Part shown: positions 1-13,201 of the stretch, piece after piece | Layout: every line of letters starts with the position of its first letter | Position numbering within the stretch: the first letter of the stretch is position 1 | Assembly: GCA_943704525.1 (NCBI GenBank) | Contig: CALSCQ010000799.1 | Span: forward strand, 1-49,855 | Direction: 5' to 3' | Source: Pigoraptor vietnamica | Taxonomy: Eukaryota > Opisthokonta > Filasterea | Length of the DNA: 49,855 bases | Position numbers and translations under genes: made by a program | The notes under the pieces: generated by a model | Seen by the model: only the letters and a program-made list of their open reading frames with translations | Database searches by the model: none | Told to the model about the DNA's origin: nothing

Positions 1-2177
1 CCGTTGGCGCTGGTCCCTGAATTGGCCTTGGGTCGGCGTGAGTCTCATTGCATCTTTTTTTCTCACCTTCCGAAACCCTCTTCTTTGCGAGTACTCGCTG
101 AAGGTGGTGCACCTGCAGTCCGGTGTGCAGCGACGTGCGCCGAGTGAGTAACAGCACTGTGCGTCGTTTCATGTGCAAGATATATTGTAACGCGTGTGCA
201 AGTGACCAGCGCAATTCGTCGCAAGTGTGTGCAAAGTGGAGTTTCAGAGCCGACCCGCCAAAAGTAATTGAAAATAAAAAAAAATAAAAATAAAAATGAA
301 CCAGGCGACCCTGCAAACCCACCTGCACGGCCGCAGCGTAAATGGCGTCCATCAGCTTCTCGAGACGCGTCCACATCGCCGCACGCCACGCGGCCGTGTT
401 ACCCGCGGGGGGCTGGTTGGCCGAACGCACGCTGCCCGGCCCGCTCGAAGGGGGCGGCGCTGTCATACACATTCGGGCGCGTCAGTTGCCAAGCGACACA
501 GCCACGCCATGGAGAATGAGAGCGCGTGCGTGCTGCATGTGCGCGTGTGCGTGTGCGGATGTGCTGATCAAGAGGCAAATGGGCTGCGCACCTGGCGAGT
601 CCGCCTGCAGCCCAGCTAGTGAGAACGCAGCAACAATCGACTTTCGCAGCGACGACTCGATGCCGTCGAGCGTCAGGTGCACACGCTGCTGCAACACGCC
701 GAGGTTGTAGAACACTTGGAGGGACGTGGCCACTTCCGGTTGGTTCTGCGAGCAGTGTGATGCACAAGCGTAAGGCAGTGAGACGAAAGAAGAAACATCG
801 GTTGCATGCAGAGCAACCAGCGGCACGAGACACCTTTCACGTACACACACGCATTACGCTCCACGCATGCGCACGCACGCAGGCACCTGCGTCTCCATTC
901 CCCGGAGGAGCATTTCGACCGCCTCCGCCTCTATCTGCTGCCTCGCGGACGCAATCCACCGCGCCTCGCGATCCACCGCATGCACGCCCGAGATGTCGGC
1001 CTCCAGCAGCAGCGAATCTGCGACAGGGAGATGCAACAGCCACGCGCGCTCAGTTGCCGAGTGAGCAGCAAACAACGACAGTGTGCATCTGGCAAATTTG
1101 ATGAGTGTGCGTGCATAAGGAGGGCGACAGGGCCGCACGAACGAGCCGGAAGACCGGCGCGGCGTTCTTTCAACGAATCTTTCTCGAGCAGCTCACGACG
1201 ATGCAGCTTCATACAGTTCGTGCAGCTGGAAGACGCACCAATTTCGCTCAGCGTCTGCGCGGCCTTCGCAGCTTCCCGCGACCCTCCCTCCATAAGCCCC
1301 TTGAGCCGCCGTGACAGGTAGAGAAAACGGATCACGCGGCGCAGCACGTCGCACGCCGCCTGCGACCACCCACACGTGCCAAGCTCAGTGTGGCGCCACC
1401 ACATGCCACGCACTCACGCACACGCCCCACATGTCTCCCTCAGAACACCGTCCACTCGCCGCCTCGCGTGTAACTCATTCTGACGATGAAAGCGAAACAA
1501 CGACACACTTCGACTAGCGCGAAGCAACGCACCTGCAGCCGCGCCAGCTGCGTCGTCTTGGCCTCAATGATTGCGTACGGCTCAGCCACGCGAGAGCGAA
1601 TGCGCTCCACGGCAGCCTGTATCGACTCGACGCGACCTCTTACCATCTCGACGACGCCTGTGCGGCGGGCAGTCGATTCGTCAACCGGATGCAGTCCATC
1701 CCTAGCGCGCGCTGATATGCAAATTGCACCAAAAGAAACGAGAGAGCAAGCACACACGCACCCTCTAGGCGCTGGATGCTCGTGGCCTGCTGGAGGAGGT
1801 CGTCATGGTGGCTGTACACCTGCGACTGGAGCTCCCTACAGTTGTGCCAGCACCCAAAGTACACATGAGCACACACACGCGGACGAACGGCAAGAGCATG
1901 CCAGTGCACACGCACCTGTCGAGGAATTCAATGCCGACGCGGAGCTTCTTCAGCGTGTCCTGCACAGTAAACGCGCGCACGACGGCGTCCGTGAAGGCCG
2001 TCTCGTCAAAGTACGGGTCGAGGAACCGGTCCAGCGTGTCTGCACGTGACGATCCCACGCTTGTGAGACAGCGGCCCGTTTCAACCGCTCGCCAATGAGC
2101 AGGCATTGACAGCACTCACCATCGCTGCGAAAGAGTTCGTTGACGCCTGCGCCTATGCCCGCCGGCGACTGCGCCAT
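1..2177 (-). CDS. COG5: COG5, conserved oligomeric Golgi complex subunit 5 (3' end outside window)
   Basis: COG5 is a subunit of the eight-protein COG tether that captures retrograde vesicles at the Golgi. Nine exons are visible on the minus strand: 2177-2120, 2039-1916, 1835-1762, 1657-1533, 1359-1239, 1017-887, 745-592, 459-323 and 112-67, giving about 323 residues; the next donor (GTGAGA) is at 66-61, so the gene continues off the left edge. Spliced peptides track animal COG5 closely, for example [67 protein letters not shown] and [12 protein letters not shown]. All junctions keep frame, several by splitting codons. The start at 2177 is the first ATG of the frame and has a good context (GGCACCATGG). 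It lies head to head with PTEN. An additional upstream exon cannot be excluded. Confidence 0.93.
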
Positions 2178-3053
2178 GGTGCCGCGGCCCCGCAGGCCCA
2201 ATCAACCCTCTGTGTGACTCACGTGCCCTCCTCACACAACTCCTGCAACAGAAAATCCACTTCCTCCGCCCTCGCGCACTGCCAGGCTCAGTCACAAACA
2301 CGCGCTTTGTTTCTGTAGTGTGTGCCGGCTGGGTGATCACGTGCCTGCCTACGCACGTGATCTGCTGTAACGTAACGTAACAACGATCGGAGTAAATCCG
2401 GGGTGGTGTATAATCTATTTTTGGCGCGCGCCGAACGCCGCCCATGGCCACGTATTCGAAGTCCAGGCGCGATTTGCTCGCTTTTCTGAGCAAAATCAAA
2501 TAAATAGGCCCGAGGGAGCCACCCCCTGTTCTGCGATGGTGGTGCGATGAGACTTGCGATTTCTTGTTTCGGTGTCCATTTTCGCATATTTTCAAATAAA
2601 TTGCCACGGGTGAGCCCCTCTCTCGCGGCTTGTTTGTGTTTTGTTGTGGGCACGCGCTCTTTCTCTCTCTCCTCTCCCTCTCTCTCTTTCCACTTTCCCT
2701 CGATCGCCTCTCGTTCGTCGTGCGTTCATATTGCCCTGTCCCTGGGTCGTGTTTCCCTTTGTAACGCTTTCGTTTTTCTGCGCCGCTGAAGACTTCCGCA
2801 GTGCCGTGGCAGGGCGTGGGAACGCTCGTGTGTGTGGCGTTAAGCGCAAAAGTAGCCTCTTTCTCGCTCTCCGCACGATCCGACGCACACCACAGCGCGC
2901 AGCGAAACGCGATCGCTAAATTTCCGACGGGTCATCGTTCGCGCGCTGTCGTGAGACGCGGTTCGGTGGGCGCCGCAGCCCCGTAATAGCCACCGACCGC
3001 CTCGCACGCCCGCTGCGGCCCATCGCCGGCGCGGCCTCCGCCCGTTCCCGAAA
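2178..3053. promoter_or_regulatory. Divergent intergenic/promoter region between COG5 and PTEN
   Basis: No convincing gene is seen here. The region holds a perfect 10-bp inverted repeat (2335-2344 and 2353-2362, GATCACGTGC, 8-bp spacer) carrying two CACGTG boxes, a short CGTAAC direct repeat at about 2367-2382, and a pyrimidine-rich CT tract (about 2658-2703) of the kind often found upstream of transcription starts. It must contain the promoters of both neighbouring genes; assignment of individual elements is inference. Confidence 0.5.
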
Positions 3054-5410
<2,357 letters not shown>

Positions 5411-5620
5411 GCGGCATACTCTCGACAGGCGCCCGCTCGTTCGCCCGATGCGCTGGGCGGATGTTGTAGTTCGCTCCGCGGGGCTTTGCGGGCACTGCGC
5501 CGCGCGTTCTGTCTCTGTAATTGTATCTCTGCTGCGTCGTCTACCCGCGTGCTCGCCGCTCCCTTGGTGTACGCCTCTTTTCTTGACCCTCTCGACTCGT
5601 GTGTTTCGTGTGTGTCTGTA

Positions 5621-5677
<57 letters not shown>

Positions 5678-6165
5678 CTGCATGTGTGCATTTGGTTCGC
5701 GTCCGTTGCGTTGTCGCGGTTGCGCCGCACTATCGCTCTCTGTGCCAACAAGGAGCAAAATACCGTTAAGTCGATTGTCCGGACCATGTCACACCGCAAG
5801 GGAGCTATTTTTAGCATCCGCGTGCCCAACACTGCTTCTTGATATTTCCTAATTTGATTTCATGTCACCGCTCCTTGACACGTGCAGGCTATGTGCGCAG
5901 CAACAACCTGTCGTAACACGCACGCATTTGCAGCGCGCCTGTTACTCCCTTCCAGACACTGCATGAGTGCCCAAGATGCAGTGCCGACAGCTGTCGTTGT
6001 GACGCGTCGCGACGCACACGCCGGTATATATAAGGGAATGCGCGTCTGAACACAACCCTGCACCAACACTGCCTGCCATTCGACTTAGCCTCAACACGGC
6101 AACGAACCTACATGAGTGACCTCAACACGACCTGAACAACGAATACACGACAGTCCACTGGCCGC
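5411..6165 (+). promoter_or_regulatory. Spacer with GT microsatellite and TATA box of the G8 gene
   Basis: Downstream of PTEN lies a long (GT)n run (about 5623-5674). No coding signal is seen. At about 6023-6032 the sequence GTATATATAAGG is the clearest TATA box in the window, about 135-140 bp ahead of the start codon of the G8-domain gene; a transcription start near 6050-6060 is inferred. Confidence 0.6.
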
Positions 6166-9100
6166 ATGATAAGGATGGCGCGCGGCCACGCTTCCACCCA
6201 TGCGCTGGTTATTGCGGTTGTGCTCGGTATGTATGGGGCAGTTTGTTGAGCACTTCAGTCACTTGGGAAAAAAACTAACTTTTTCGTTTTCGAACGTGCA
6301 GCACTTCTCGCCACGCACGGTGCTGCGAACGATGCAGCGTGCACGCGCTCGTGCCCCTCGGCCTCGCTCCCCGCGGACTGCACGGCGGTCAATCCGTCGT
6401 CAGCAACAGACCCAACGGCCGACTTGGTCGCCTCTTCCTGCCTTGCCTTTGGGCGCGGCACCTACACCTACCGATACGTCAACGTCCTCGCCGGCGGCGT
6501 GCTCTGGTTCGTGGACGACGGCGGTGCTGTCGAGATGAAGGCGAATTCGATCCTCGTCGAGCAGGGCGGGCGCCTTGTCGCTGGCCAATGGTGCCGCCCC
6601 TTCGGTTGCGCCGGTGGCAACTTCACCATTTCGCTGTGGGGCGACGACCCGACCAAGCAAGGGACAGTCTCGGCGACGGCCATCCAGTGCAAGACGCCCG
6701 GCGGCTGCTATCCCGCGCCCGCTGCCTCGTCCAAGTTCTGCTGCAACGGCATCGACGCGACGTCGCCGTGCGCGGGCCCCGCGGCCTGCAACGTGTCCGG
6801 ACAGAACAGCGCTTTCGAGGGCTACGGCTCGCTTCCCTTCGACGGCGACGGCAACTCGTTCGGTTTCAAGGTCCTCGCGCTCTCCTATGGAGGGAGCATC
6901 AAGCTCTTCGGCCGCCACGGCGTCGATCCCCGGTACTTTGTGGACCCGGCGACCGACACGAGCGACGAGTGCGAGACGCCGTCGGACCCCTACTCTTCCG
7001 ATGCGTGGGCGCAGCTCTCGGGACAGTCGTGGGCGCGGCTGAATGCGACGGCGGTGGCCGGTGCGACGTCCATCGTGCTCGATCGCCCCGTGAACTGGCG
7101 ACGCGGCGACAAGATTGCGGTGGGCACGACCGATTGGTACGCGAGCCACACCGAGCACCTGACGGTCGCCGCCGACGCCGCGGGTTCGAACGTCGTGCAG
7201 CTGTCCGCGCCGCTCCAGTGGAACCACTTTGGTGACCTCTCTCTTGTCGACGAGACGCTCCGCGCGCAGGCGCACAACCCGAACAAGGACGTCGACACGC
7301 GCGCCGTTGTCGGCCTCCTCACTCGCAGCATCACCATTCGCTCGCTGGGCGCGACGGCCGACGCCGCGTTCCCCGAAGTCACTGCGTGCGGCGTGGGATC
7401 CAACGACCCCATGTGCTACTTTGGCGGCCACACGATCGTTCGCCAGGGCTTTGCAAAGTACGAGGTGCAGGGCGTCGAGTTCCGCCAGCTCGGCCAGGGC
7501 GGCCGCATGGCGCACTACCCCATCCACTGGCACCTCGCGAAGGAGACGACGTACACGCGCTCGTTCGTGCGCGACTCGTCCTCCTGGGATTCGATGACCC
7601 GCTTCGCCGTCGTCCACGGCACGCACAACGTCGAGCTCTCGCGCAACGTCGGCTACCTCTCCGTCGGTCACGGCTTTTACCTCGAGGACTCGAGCGAGAT
7701 CAACAACCGCGTGTGCCACAATCTCGCCGTGGCACTCCGCGCGCCCCTCATGACGTTCCTCGCCGCGCAGCCGCCGAACGCGCTCGCAGCCCGCAAGATC
7801 CCCGCGATTCTTCCGAGCGTGACTTACCTCGATCCCACGAAGGTGCAGGGCGGCGATGAGTACATGCCCACGGCGTTCTGGATCATGAACGCGTGGAACG
7901 ACGTGAGTATTTGCGCAGGCGCGCACGTGCTGTCGTTTGTACGCATGCTCACTTTGATGCTCACGCACGCGCTCCCTTTGCGACTGCCGCGCAGATTGTC
8001 GGCAACACGGCGATCGGCGTGCACGGCTTTGGCACGTGCTTCTGGCTGCTTGGCTCCGAGCTGAGCGGTCCCAGCCGGTACCTGCTGTGGGCGTCCAAGA
8101 CGAGCACGTCGCGGGACTATGCCCAGTGGCACAAGATCCCCGGCCGCCTCAGCCCCGTCAAGCGCTTCCGCGGCAACTCGTGCGGAACGGCGTACAATGG
8201 CCTGCAGACGTCGATCGCGATCTTCCCTGTCACTACGGCCGACGCCGCGTTCGCGAACGGCAACCGCGACAGCGTCCCTCGCCCCGCCGGTTACACCCTG
8301 ACGCTCGACATGGTGCCGATCGTCACGCAGAACTTCCAGCCGACGCGCTTCAGCAACGACGCCATCTACCAGATCAACGACGCGGTCACGTGCACCAAGG
8401 CCAGCCTGTACCGCTCTCCTCCCTTCCCCGGCTCCGACGACCACTACCGCAACCCTCTTCTTTGCAGCGCGGCCGTCATCGACCGCTTCCGCACGTCGTT
8501 CAACTGGGCCGAGGTCAACTTTGGCTCCGTCTGGCTGCGCGGCCTCTGGTTCCTCGTCTCCAACGCCGCCATCACCGACCAGCTGTTCGGCGGCGTCGGC
8601 TTCGTGACCGGCGGCTCGTGGCTGGACGCGCCCCCCGGGTTCTGGATGCTCGCCAGCAACTCGATCTTCATCGGTCGCACGCAGACGGTCGGCGTGCACG
8701 CCAGCCACACCGGCCCTGTGCTCAACGAGTCGCTGTGCTGGGGCTCCGGCTGCCCCATTCCCTCGGAAGGGACGGCCGTCAACGCGGCGGGCCTCCAGAA
8801 CTCGCGCCTGATCACCATCTACGACGGCCCTTTCTTTGCCGACGGCAATATCTTCCTCAACGCCGGCAACTTTTCTTGCAATGCCTCGTTTGGCAGCACC
8901 GAGTGCGGCGTTTACCGCATGTCGAACCAACCCCAGGACGTCTCCCGCGGCGCCAACTCGCGTTACATGACCGTCACTAGCGCCGCGATCGGGTGGAAGC
9001 AACCGAACGGTTTCTATTACCCGCCCGCATTCTCCTTCCGCCGGTCGGCGTTCGACGACGCGACGCTGCGCCACACTGTGATCGACATCACGAAGCCGTA

Positions 9101-10850
9101 CCTGCTGTCCGGACCCAAAACGGAGCCGTCGGTCGCCGGCCAGGGGCTCTTCAACAACGTCCGCTCGATCGACGCGTCGACCATTCTGATCGATGAGGAC
9201 GGCACGCTGACGGGCGTCGTGAACCCGCACACGACACGCACGACGTCGCTCTCGAGCAACACGTTCTTCAACACGCCGCCGCAGGTGCCCGAGTGCCGCT
9301 CGTTTGGCGTGCAGACGACGCCCTTTGAGGCGCTCACGACCGTCATCACCACGGCGAAACGCAGCACGGAAGTGCCCTCTGCATGGCGCGTGGATCTCAA
9401 CTGGGCCCTCATCAACCCGAGCCTCGGCACGAGCGACCCCTCGAACTTCTACTCGACGTTTCCCTTTGTGCCCATCTACCGCCAGGTGCTGCAAGACGAC
9501 GACACGATGTGCGAGGCAGACGTCTGCGCGTCGGTGTCTCCAGCGAACGGCATGTTCTCGTGCACGCACGCGGCGTTCATGGCGGGCTCGCAGGAGTGGT
9601 CGGCCCCGTACCTCACGATGGACAAGATGACGTACTACATCGACACGCGCCAGCAGGACCTCAACGGCCCCGTGTGCTCCCGCTTCGCAAGCAATTTCCG
9701 CTCGCAGGCGCTGTTCCAGGGCGGCAACTCGTACGTTCTCTACCAGCTCTACCCCCAGAAGACGAGCAGCGTGACTTACCAGGTCTATGTCGGCGAGGGC
9801 TTCGACGTTTCGAAGGACGGCTTCTTCGCTCGTGTCTTTGCGACAACGTACCTCGACGGCGACAACAAGCAACAGGCGATCGTCCCCGCGCCGAGCATCA
9901 AGGGCAGCGCGTCCGTGTCGAACGGCGTCCTCACCGTCACGCTCGACAACGCCCTCATCGCCGGTGACTTTGACATCGCCGAGACCGAGCCCTGGGCCCA
10001 GTGCATGCCCCGCGACGTGTGCGAGCCGAACCCCACCGGCACCGGCTGCGTCGTCTCGCGCAACGTGACGGACCCCCAGCTCCGCGAGACGCTCGCGGAA
10101 GTGTGCGAGTACTGGGTGACGCGCGCGAGCGGCAACTCGGCTTCGGCCGGCAGCACGCTCGCCGACTGCCCGAACGGCGGCTGTCTTGCGTTCGTCTTCA
10201 CGCTTCCCGCCAATTTTTCGCCCAAGCCGTACGCTGACGTCGGCCTCCCCCTCGTCAAGAACTTCACGTGCGAGGAGCCGTGGGGCACGCCGCTCGTTCG
10301 CGCCAACACGACGTGTGCAAACGACTGCGACGCGACTCCGAACGGGTACTGCGCCGTCATGTACCGCGACGCTGACGGGGACGGCTACGGCGACTCGCGC
10401 TTTCCTTCCCGTGGCGTGCGGGGCCTCAAGGGCTTTGTGGCGCGCGCGGGCGACTGCAACGACAACAACGCGTCGGTGCACCCTGGCGCCGCCGAAGTGT
10501 GCGACGGCGTCGACAACGACTGCGACGGTCACGTGGACGAGGACGGCGTGTGCGGCGGTGGCCTTGGCGACTCGGATCCCCACACGACCTCGGCCGCGCC
10601 CGCTGCGTCTGTTACGCCCCTTGCGTCCGTTACGCCCGTGTCCCCGGCCCCCACTGGCGGGAACCCGAACGGCTTCGGCAACAATTACCTCGGCGAGGAC
10701 GCGGGATCAAGCGGGAACGGACTGAGCACAGGCGCCATCGTCGGCATTGCGGTTGGGACGTTCGCCGCGGGCTGTTTGGTGGCGGCTGTTGGCGCGGTGC
10801 TGTGGGCCAAGTCGAAAGGGCCCGCGCGGGAGTCGTCCATTTCTGTGTGA
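6166..10850 (+). CDS. G8-domain/beta-helix type I membrane ectoprotein (CEMIP/TMEM2/PKHD1L-like) with MopE-type metal-binding motif
   Basis: Three exons, 6166-6226, 6302-7902 and 7995-10850, encode about 1505 residues. The N-terminus is a signal peptide (hydrophobic LVIAVVLAALLATHGAA after a short basic stretch). Residues about 70-230 look like a G8 domain (repeated glycines, GGVLWFVDDGGAVEM), followed by the WARLNATAVAGATSIVL and NWRRGDKIAVG motifs seen in TMEM2/CEMIP and PKHD1-like proteins and by a long right-handed beta-helix region (HYPIHWHLAKE, GTHNVELSRNVGYLSVGHGF). About residues 1345-1406 carry Asp/Asn/Cys-rich repeats (DADGDGYGD, GDCNDNNASVHPGA, CDGVDNDCDGHVDEDG) typical of the MopE-like putative metal-binding family. 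A Ser/Thr/Pro linker, one membrane helix (about 1465-1490) and a short basic tail ending SSISV follow. Hyaluronidase activity, known for animal CEMIP/TMEM2, is only a possibility. Confidence is high for the architecture and low for the substrate. Confidence 0.88.
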
Positions 10851-11072
10851 GACGTGGGATGCACTCTCCGCCGACCCGCTAGCCTCTCGATTGCGCTTCT
10901 GTACTGCCTTCGCTTGAAGGTGCAACCAAATGAATTTATCTGTGTAAAGGCATTGCGTGGGTCAAGTCCGTAAATCGCGCAAACATTGCATTGGAACGCG
11001 AAGTAGTCCAAGTCGCGTGTTTTACTCTGCACTCTCAGGACCAACACATACCGCAACATACACACTGGAATC

Positions 11073-12710
11073 TTAGAAGGCGGCGAGGGCGCGCTCGATT
11101 GCCTCTCGGCTGCGGAGCCCATCGACCCACCGCTGGGGAATTGCCTGGGTACCGCGGTAGGCGCCCAGCACAGCCCCGATGATCTGCGCACGGCCACAGC
11201 TGTCGCCGCCGATCATCGCGTTCTCCACGAGCGCGTCTTCGAGGGACCTGCGCGTCATTCACGCGTAGATTAGCATGCAAATGTGCGTAAGTGTGTTCGC
11301 GGGTAGGTGAGTGGGGTATGCGTGTGCATACGTGTGTGTTCGTGTGCATGCGACGTAGCATGCGAATGTGCGTAAGTGTGTTCGCGGGTAGGTGAGTGGG
11401 GTATGCGTGTGCATACGTGTGTGTTCGTGTGCATGCGACGTACGACAGAGTTCACGCAAGTTCACGCAACGCCAAAACGTGCGCCGCTCTTCGGCACACC
11501 CACCTGTCCTCATACTTGGCGATGAAGTGCACCGTCACCGGAAGGCCGAACTTTACGTCACACGATTTGCTCGAGTAGACGCGGCGTCCGTTTGGCAGTT
11601 CGCGCGGGTCGCCAAAGCTGCACGCCTTGTCGTCGTCCGCCTCGCCGCGCGTCGAGAGGCCCTGCGAGAACGCGCGGCAACGCTCGCAATGTCAGATGTT
11701 GTCGGAAACAACGCGCCAGCAGCGTGTGCGATATAGCGCGATACACTTGTAATCGCAGATGCCAGCGCATGTACGATACTGCGACCGACTTTCCCTGCGC
11801 AAGCAGGCACACACCTTCGCGACGAGCTCCGAGATTGCGGCGTTGCCCATTTCCTTGGCGACGGCCGCAAGTGCCTCCGAAGGCTTTGTGCCCGCGTGTG
11901 CGACGCGGAAGAGCACGCGCGCGACGAGTTCGCCGACCGCCAACGACAACGGGCTGTTGTGCGTCAGTCCAACGGCGCCCTTGGACGCCGCGACAAGACC
12001 AGCCTGCGATGCGAACCCACAAACTCAGCTCCATTGTGCGCACATCTAGCAACGAAATGAGAGTAAACATTAATGCACAGCCGTGTTCGGCTGAACAAGC
12101 GAGCGCCTCTCTGCATTTTTCAAGGCAACGCTCTATCCACGACACACCAACACCTCACCTCGTCACTGAACGCCGGAAGGAGCATGGCGCACCTGCCCGC
12201 ACCGCTGACGTCGGTGGATGTGCTGCCTGCGTCCACGTGCGTCATGCCGGCTGCGTAGTTCTCAAGCGTCTTCTTCGCGGCAGAGTCCCTAGACGACATA
12301 GGGGTGGGGGCCTTGGGTCATTCATCTTAACAGACGAAAACACACACACACACTTGTATAATTGCTTTGTAGCTATGAACGTCAGCATACGCGCAGATGC
12401 GCAACTCGCACCTGTAGCCCTCGTAAGTCTGCATGAGCTCCCGCCACTGAGCAGAGTACTTTGCCGCGTCGAACGCGCGCGACGCAGACACGGCCTTGAG
12501 CAGGTGCAAATTCTGGTCGCCATAGTGCGAGAAGTCGCCCGCATCCTTCGTGGGATGGTACGTCGTCAGCGTGGGCTTGGCATAGTTGGTCACGCGCCCC
12601 ACGGCCTCGCGGATGGCGATGGGGTCGTACACCCAGTGCACACCGAGGGAAAGCGCGTCGCCAACAAGGGCGCCAAGGACAGCCGCACGCACGCGGTCGC
12701 TCGCGGGCAT
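11073..12710 (-). CDS. ADP-ribosylglycohydrolase family protein (ADPRH/crystallin J1-like)
   Basis: Members of this family hydrolyse ADP-ribose bonds on proteins or small molecules using two magnesium ions. Five exons on the minus strand, 12710-12412, 12288-12159, 12003-11815, 11661-11504 and 11247-11073, give 316 residues. The first conserved block is at the N-terminus (VLGALVGDALSLGVHWVYD), the central block reads GSTSTDVSGAGRCAMLLP, and the C-terminal metal-site block reads VENAMIGGDSCGRAQIIGA. The ATG at 12710 (MPASDRV) is the first in frame; the preceding in-frame codon run begins only with GTG. It is convergent with the G8 gene and divergent from the monooxygenase gene. The last intron contains an 85-bp tandem duplication. 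Fish J1-crystallin-like members suggest a hydrolase fold; the actual substrate cannot be told. Confidence 0.88.
11271..11443. repeat. 85-bp tandem duplication in ADPRH-like intron 4
   Basis: The sequence starting TAGCATGCAAATGTGCGTAAG at 11271 recurs almost unchanged at 11356 (offset 85 bp), ending in GCATGCGACGTA both times. The copies differ by about one base, so the duplication is recent. It lies in the intron between the exons ending at 11504 and starting at 11247. Confidence 0.92.
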
Positions 12711-13201
12711 TTTCACAGCGCACTAAGAGCTCACAGAGACTGCCGAACGAGGGGACGCAGTGTACACACGACGACCCTTTCGTAAACACCAGAAGGCGGA
12801 AACTGGTGTCTCCTCATTGTCCGCGGACAAACTCGGAATACGATCCGTCGGAATCGTAAAACGATTGGCTGCATCTTTGTTGGATTTTCCAGAACAGCCT
12901 ATTGCGACAGACGGCCATTGCGCCTATGTACGGCACGAGGCAGTGTCGCACACGCTCTCAACACACGCGCACGCACACTCACGCACGCCTTCTTCTCTCC
13001 GTTGTGCAAATCATAGCACGTCTTCTTAGCGCGCGTGCAGTGGTGTCGTTTGCGAGGACACACACGTTCGTCACACGTCATTGCGCTAATCCCCGGCGTA
13101 TGGCGTCGCTGAAACCCGGACGCCACCGCAGCGTCCTCCCCTTTTCATCAAGAGACGACATCCGTCACATTTCTCCGCTCATGTAACGGGGCCTGTATAC
13201 A
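12711..13201. promoter_or_regulatory. Divergent spacer between ADPRH-like and FAD monooxygenase genes
   Basis: About 490 bp with no coding signal; it should hold both promoters. No TATA box or other recognised element was seen. Confidence 0.4.

Noticed and set aside
6400-7968. A 522-codon minus-strand frame
   Set aside because: Antisense shadow of exon 2 of the G8-domain gene.
7824-10583. A 919-codon open frame on the minus strand
   Set aside because: It is antisense to the G8-domain gene and composed of Val/Ala/Arg-rich sequence with no family motif; long antisense frames arise from GC-ending codons on the sense strand.
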